Shown: piece after piece, positions 5,287 through 6,767 of the stretch
Position numbering within the stretch: the stretch's first letter is position 1
Layout: the number at the start of each line of letters is the position of its first letter
Origin: Anaerolineales bacterium
GTDB taxonomy: Bacteria > Chloroflexota > Anaerolineae > Promineifilales > Promineifilaceae
Assembly: GCA_020432595.1 (NCBI GenBank)
Contig: JAGQGA010000299.1
Location: 1-6,767 of the forward strand
DNA length: 6,767 nt
Direction: 5' to 3'
Made by a program: the position numbers and the translations under genes
Notes under the pieces: model-generated
Database searches by the model: none
What the model was told of the DNA's origin: nothing
Seen by the model: the letters and a program-made list of their open reading frames with translations, nothing else

Positions 5287-5338
5287 ATTATGACAAGGAT
5301 ACAAAATGCGGGGGCTGTTTGTCTGTGACAAAGTCACA
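5287..5338 (-). promoter_or_regulatory. Candidate Crp/Fnr-type binding site and promoter for the DUF2892 gene
   Basis: TGTGAC-AAA-GTCACA (5324-5338) is a perfect 6-3-6 palindrome just after the regulator's stop codon. Downstream on the minus strand, CATAAT (5292 to 5287) is a five-of-six match to a -10 box. No -35 hexamer is recognisable at the usual distance, as often seen at activator-dependent promoters. The half-sites match the GTGA/TCAC preference expected from the RExxSR recognition helix of the adjacent regulator. The gap between TGA and TCA is 5 bp rather than the usual 6, which tempers the call. The palindrome centre would be about 50 bp upstream of the predicted start. Confidence 0.55.
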
Positions 5339-5341
5339 TAG

Positions 5342-5983
5342 TTAGGAAATGGCTTTGGCGTGGAGGGCGGGGCGGTTGAGGATGGTGATGGTGCCGCGAC
5401 TGAGGGCGATGATTTGCTCTCGTTCGTAATCTTTGAGGATGCGGCTGACGACTTCACGGGCGGTGCCGAGTTCGGCAGCGATTTCGTGGTGGGTAATGGT
5501 GAGGGTGTCGTTGCTGTGCTGGTCGAGAAAAGCGGCAATGCGTACATCAACGCGGCGAAAGGCGATTTCTTCGACGGTGGTGATGACGCTGGCAAGCCGC
5601 TGCGCCATTAGACCGAAGACGTATTCGCGCCAAATGTCGTACTGTTCTGTCCAGCGGCGGAGGATGGGGGCGGGGATGAGGGCGGCACGAACGGCCGTTT
5701 CTGTCACCGCCAATGCCGGAAAATAGCTGTTGCTCAAAATACACGATGCTGTCAGCACGCAGCTTTCGCTGGCCTCAAGGCGATACAGCGTTAGCTCGCG
5801 CCCGTTTTCACCCACTTTGTAGACGCGCACCGTGCCGGACAGCACAATGGCAAGCTGCTGGCAATGGTCGCCTTCCCAACAAACGGTAGCTCCGGCCGGC
5901 AGCTCGTGGATGATGACGTGCTGCTGGAATTGCTCTTTAACGGCCGTTGGCGCATCGCGTAAAAATGTAAATTGCTCAATCAT
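5342..5983 (-). CDS. Crp/Fnr-family transcriptional regulator
   Basis: This 213-residue protein has an N-terminal cyclic-nucleotide-binding-like barrel (about 8-110), with LPAGATVCWEGD (28-39) and IVLSGTVRVYKVGENGREL (46-64). A dimerisation helix (about 112-138) precedes the C-terminal winged helix. The helix-turn-helix is at about 162-185, with recognition helix residues Arg176, Glu177, Ser180 and Arg181 (REVVSR), the CRP pattern that reads GTGA half-sites. The ESCVLTASCILS region (73-84) replaces the cAMP-binding cassette of CRP, so cAMP is an unlikely ligand. Cys35, Cys41, Cys75 and Cys81 leave room for redox or metal sensing, which is inference. It starts 3 bp after the stop of the deoxynucleoside kinase gene, so the two are probably co-transcribed and translationally coupled. 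A perfect TGTGAC palindrome lies directly downstream, before the DUF2892 and peroxidase genes. Confidence 0.92.
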   Translation of the reverse strand: MIEQFTFLRDAPTAVKEQFQQHVIIHELPAGATVCWEGDHCQQLAIVLSGTVRVYKVGENGRELTLYRLEASESCVLTASCILSNSYFPALAVTETAVRAALIPAPILRRWTEQYDIWREYVFGLMAQRLASVITTVEEIAFRRVDVRIAAFLDQHSNDTLTITHHEIAAELGTAREVVSRILKDYEREQIIALSRGTITILNRPALHAKAIS

Positions 5984-5986
5984 TGC

Positions 5987-6622
5987 CTAAAACGTTAAAT
6001 CCTCTCGCCCGGCCAGCTTGTCCTGAATCCGCTGTACCACAATGTCCAGATGCTGTGGGTTTTGCACAAAGTTGAGGTTTTCGGTGTGGATGGTCAGCAC
6101 CGGGCACAGGTCAAAGGTTTGCATCCATTCGGCGTAAAATTGAGCCAGCAGTGCCAGATAGTCGCCGCTGATGCCGCTTTCGATGTCGCGCCCACGCTGC
6201 CGAATACGTTCCAGCAACACGGGGACGGGGGCGGCGAGATGCAGCAGCAGGTCGGGTTTGGGTAGTCCGTTAATCACCAATTCGTAGACGGCACGGTAAG
6301 CATGGTAGTCGCGTTCGCTGAGGTTGCCCAGATGGTGCAGGACGCGGGCAAAGATGTGGGCATCTTCGTAGATGCTGCGGTCGGCAATGGCGGAAAACGG
6401 CCGTTCTGCCAATTCACGGTGCTGTGCCGCCCGATGACCCAAAAAGAACACCTGCAAATGAAACGACCATTGGCGCATATCGTTGTAAAAATCGGCCAAA
6501 TACGGGTTGTCGGCCACCGATTCATATCCCGTCTGCCAGCCCAAACGGCTGCCAATCCGCTCCGTTAACGATGTTTTGCCAGCACCAATGTTGCCAGCTA
6601 CCAGAATAAAACGTTTAGTCAT
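5987..6622 (-). CDS. Deoxynucleoside kinase family protein
   Basis: This 211-residue P-loop kinase matches the deoxynucleoside kinase (dNK/dGK/dAK) family in length and motif order. Walker A is GNIGAGKT (10-17). YES (33-35) carries the likely catalytic base Glu34. NPYLADFYND (39-48), Trp52 and Gln57 fit the substrate pocket. DRS (81-83) is the conserved (E/D)RS motif, and the Arg-rich lid is RIRQRGRDIE (139-148). Such enzymes phosphorylate deoxynucleosides to monophosphates in the nucleotide salvage pathway in the cytoplasm; whether the substrate is purine or pyrimidine cannot be told here. The ATG at 6622 places the P-loop correctly at the N-terminus, but the sequence before it is pyrimidine-rich and has no Shine-Dalgarno. 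A long hairpin begins 11 bp upstream. The Crp/Fnr gene follows after 3 bp. Confidence 0.92.
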   Translation of the reverse strand: MTKRFILVAGNIGAGKTSLTERIGSRLGWQTGYESVADNPYLADFYNDMRQWSFHLQVFFLGHRAAQHRELAERPFSAIADRSIYEDAHIFARVLHHLGNLSERDYHAYRAVYELVINGLPKPDLLLHLAAPVPVLLERIRQRGRDIESGISGDYLALLAQFYAEWMQTFDLCPVLTIHTENLNFVQNPQHLDIVVQRIQDKLAGREDLTF

Positions 6623-6632
6623 AGGGAGAGAT

Positions 6633-6683
6633 TGGAGATTGGGGATTGGAGATTGTGCGGCAATCTCTAATCTCCAATCTCCA
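6633..6683. repeat. Long hairpin built from GGAGATTG tandem units
   Basis: The left arm 6633-6655 holds three near-repeats of GGAGATTG. The right arm 6661-6683 pairs with it over 23 positions around a 5-nt TGCGG loop. The two imperfections are G-T pairs when the plus strand is read as RNA. It fills most of the gap upstream of the deoxynucleoside kinase ATG. Its design (a short tandem unit turned back on itself) is the same as in the 5181-5241 element, although the sequence is different. Confidence 0.88.
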
Positions 6684-6711
6684 TTTGCATCGTTTCTAAA
6701 GTTGCCTTTAA

Positions 6712-6767
6712 TTAAGCCAGATCCATTTCGGTCAACTGCATGGCTGCCTCTAGCACGTGGCGAATTT
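6712..6767 (-). CDS. C-terminal end of a gene cut by the right window edge
   Basis: On the minus strand one frame is open from the window edge to a TAA at 6714-6712 and ends with the peptide IRHVLEAAMQLTEMDLA. The alternating hydrophobic and charged residues look like the last amphipathic helix of a real protein. It would lie about 90 bp upstream of the deoxynucleoside kinase on the same strand, separated by the GGAGATTG hairpin. Seventeen codons are too few to name a family. Confidence 0.45.
   Translation of the reverse strand, partial: IRHVLEAAMQLTEMDLA

Larger units (their letters stand above)
220..6405. repeat. Dispersed palindrome AACGGCCGTT (nine exact copies)
   Basis: Exact copies of the 10-bp palindrome start at 220, 280, 1308, 1460, 2309, 2450, 5690, 5939 and 6396. 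One-mismatch versions start at 2850, 3892 and 4679. Many are flanked by extra A on the left and T on the right, giving AAACGGCCGTTT. Eight of the nine exact copies are inside coding sequence, in all three reading frames (Asn-Gly-Arg, Thr-Ala-Val, Arg-Pro-Phe), and one is intergenic. Chance would give far fewer than one copy in a window this size. The coordinates given here span the first to the last copy; the sequence between copies is not repeat. Confidence 0.95.

Noticed and set aside
5113..5595. Upstream extension of the DUF2892 reading frame to 224 residues
   Set aside because: The added part overlaps the Crp/Fnr gene in another frame and is Pro/Ser/Thr-rich. A strong AAGGAG-ATG start exists at 5112 for the 63-residue protein.
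1..6767. A previously undescribed multi-gene defence or mobile system
   Set aside because: All complete genes fall into recognisable families with housekeeping, redox or toxin-antitoxin roles. I saw no integrase, transposase, helicase-nuclease cassette or reverse transcriptase.

Overview
The window looks like an ordinary stretch of a bacterial chromosome, most likely a member of the Chloroflexota (Anaerolineae/Ardenticatenia-like). This assignment is inference. It rests on the gene mix, the many short dispersed inverted repeats between genes, a secreted protein ending in a YLPLL-type tail, and a palindrome (AACGGCCGTT) scattered through almost every gene. There are nine complete or nearly complete protein genes, two possible gene ends at the window edges, one short leader ORF, and several intergenic hairpin or repeat elements. 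No rRNA, tRNA, CRISPR array or transposase was seen.

Layout. Bases 1-136 hold a possible gene tail and a strong hairpin. On the minus strand, a small dimeric alpha/beta-barrel (DUF1330-like) protein (1422 to 1111) precedes a PhzF-family isomerase (1036 to 137). Divergent from these, on the plus strand, are a DUF1461/TIGR01906-type four-helix membrane protein (1515-2198), preceded by an eight-codon leader ORF, and a classical short-chain dehydrogenase (2262-3095). The dehydrogenase runs tail-to-tail, with a 4-bp overlap, into a BrnT/BrnA toxin-antitoxin pair on the minus strand (3572 to 3092). The toxin gene appears to carry a nonsense codon that removes its conserved C-terminal tail.

The right half is entirely on the minus strand. 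In transcription order it holds a deoxynucleoside kinase (6622-5987), a Crp/Fnr-type regulator only 3 bp downstream (5983-5342), a 229-bp gap with a TGTGAC-AAA-GTCACA palindrome and a long hairpin, a 63-residue DUF2892 membrane protein (5112-4921), and a secreted di-haem cytochrome c peroxidase (4810-3653). The regulator, its probable target site, the Cys-containing membrane protein and the peroxidase look like a small redox or peroxide-response neighbourhood; that grouping is inferred from position and family.

I did not find a clearly new multi-gene system. The most interesting signals are the highly iterated AACGGCCGTT palindrome, the apparent CGA-to-TGA lesion in brnT, the regulator/palindrome pairing, the leader ORF before the DUF1461 gene, and the different inverted-repeat element found in most intergenic gaps.
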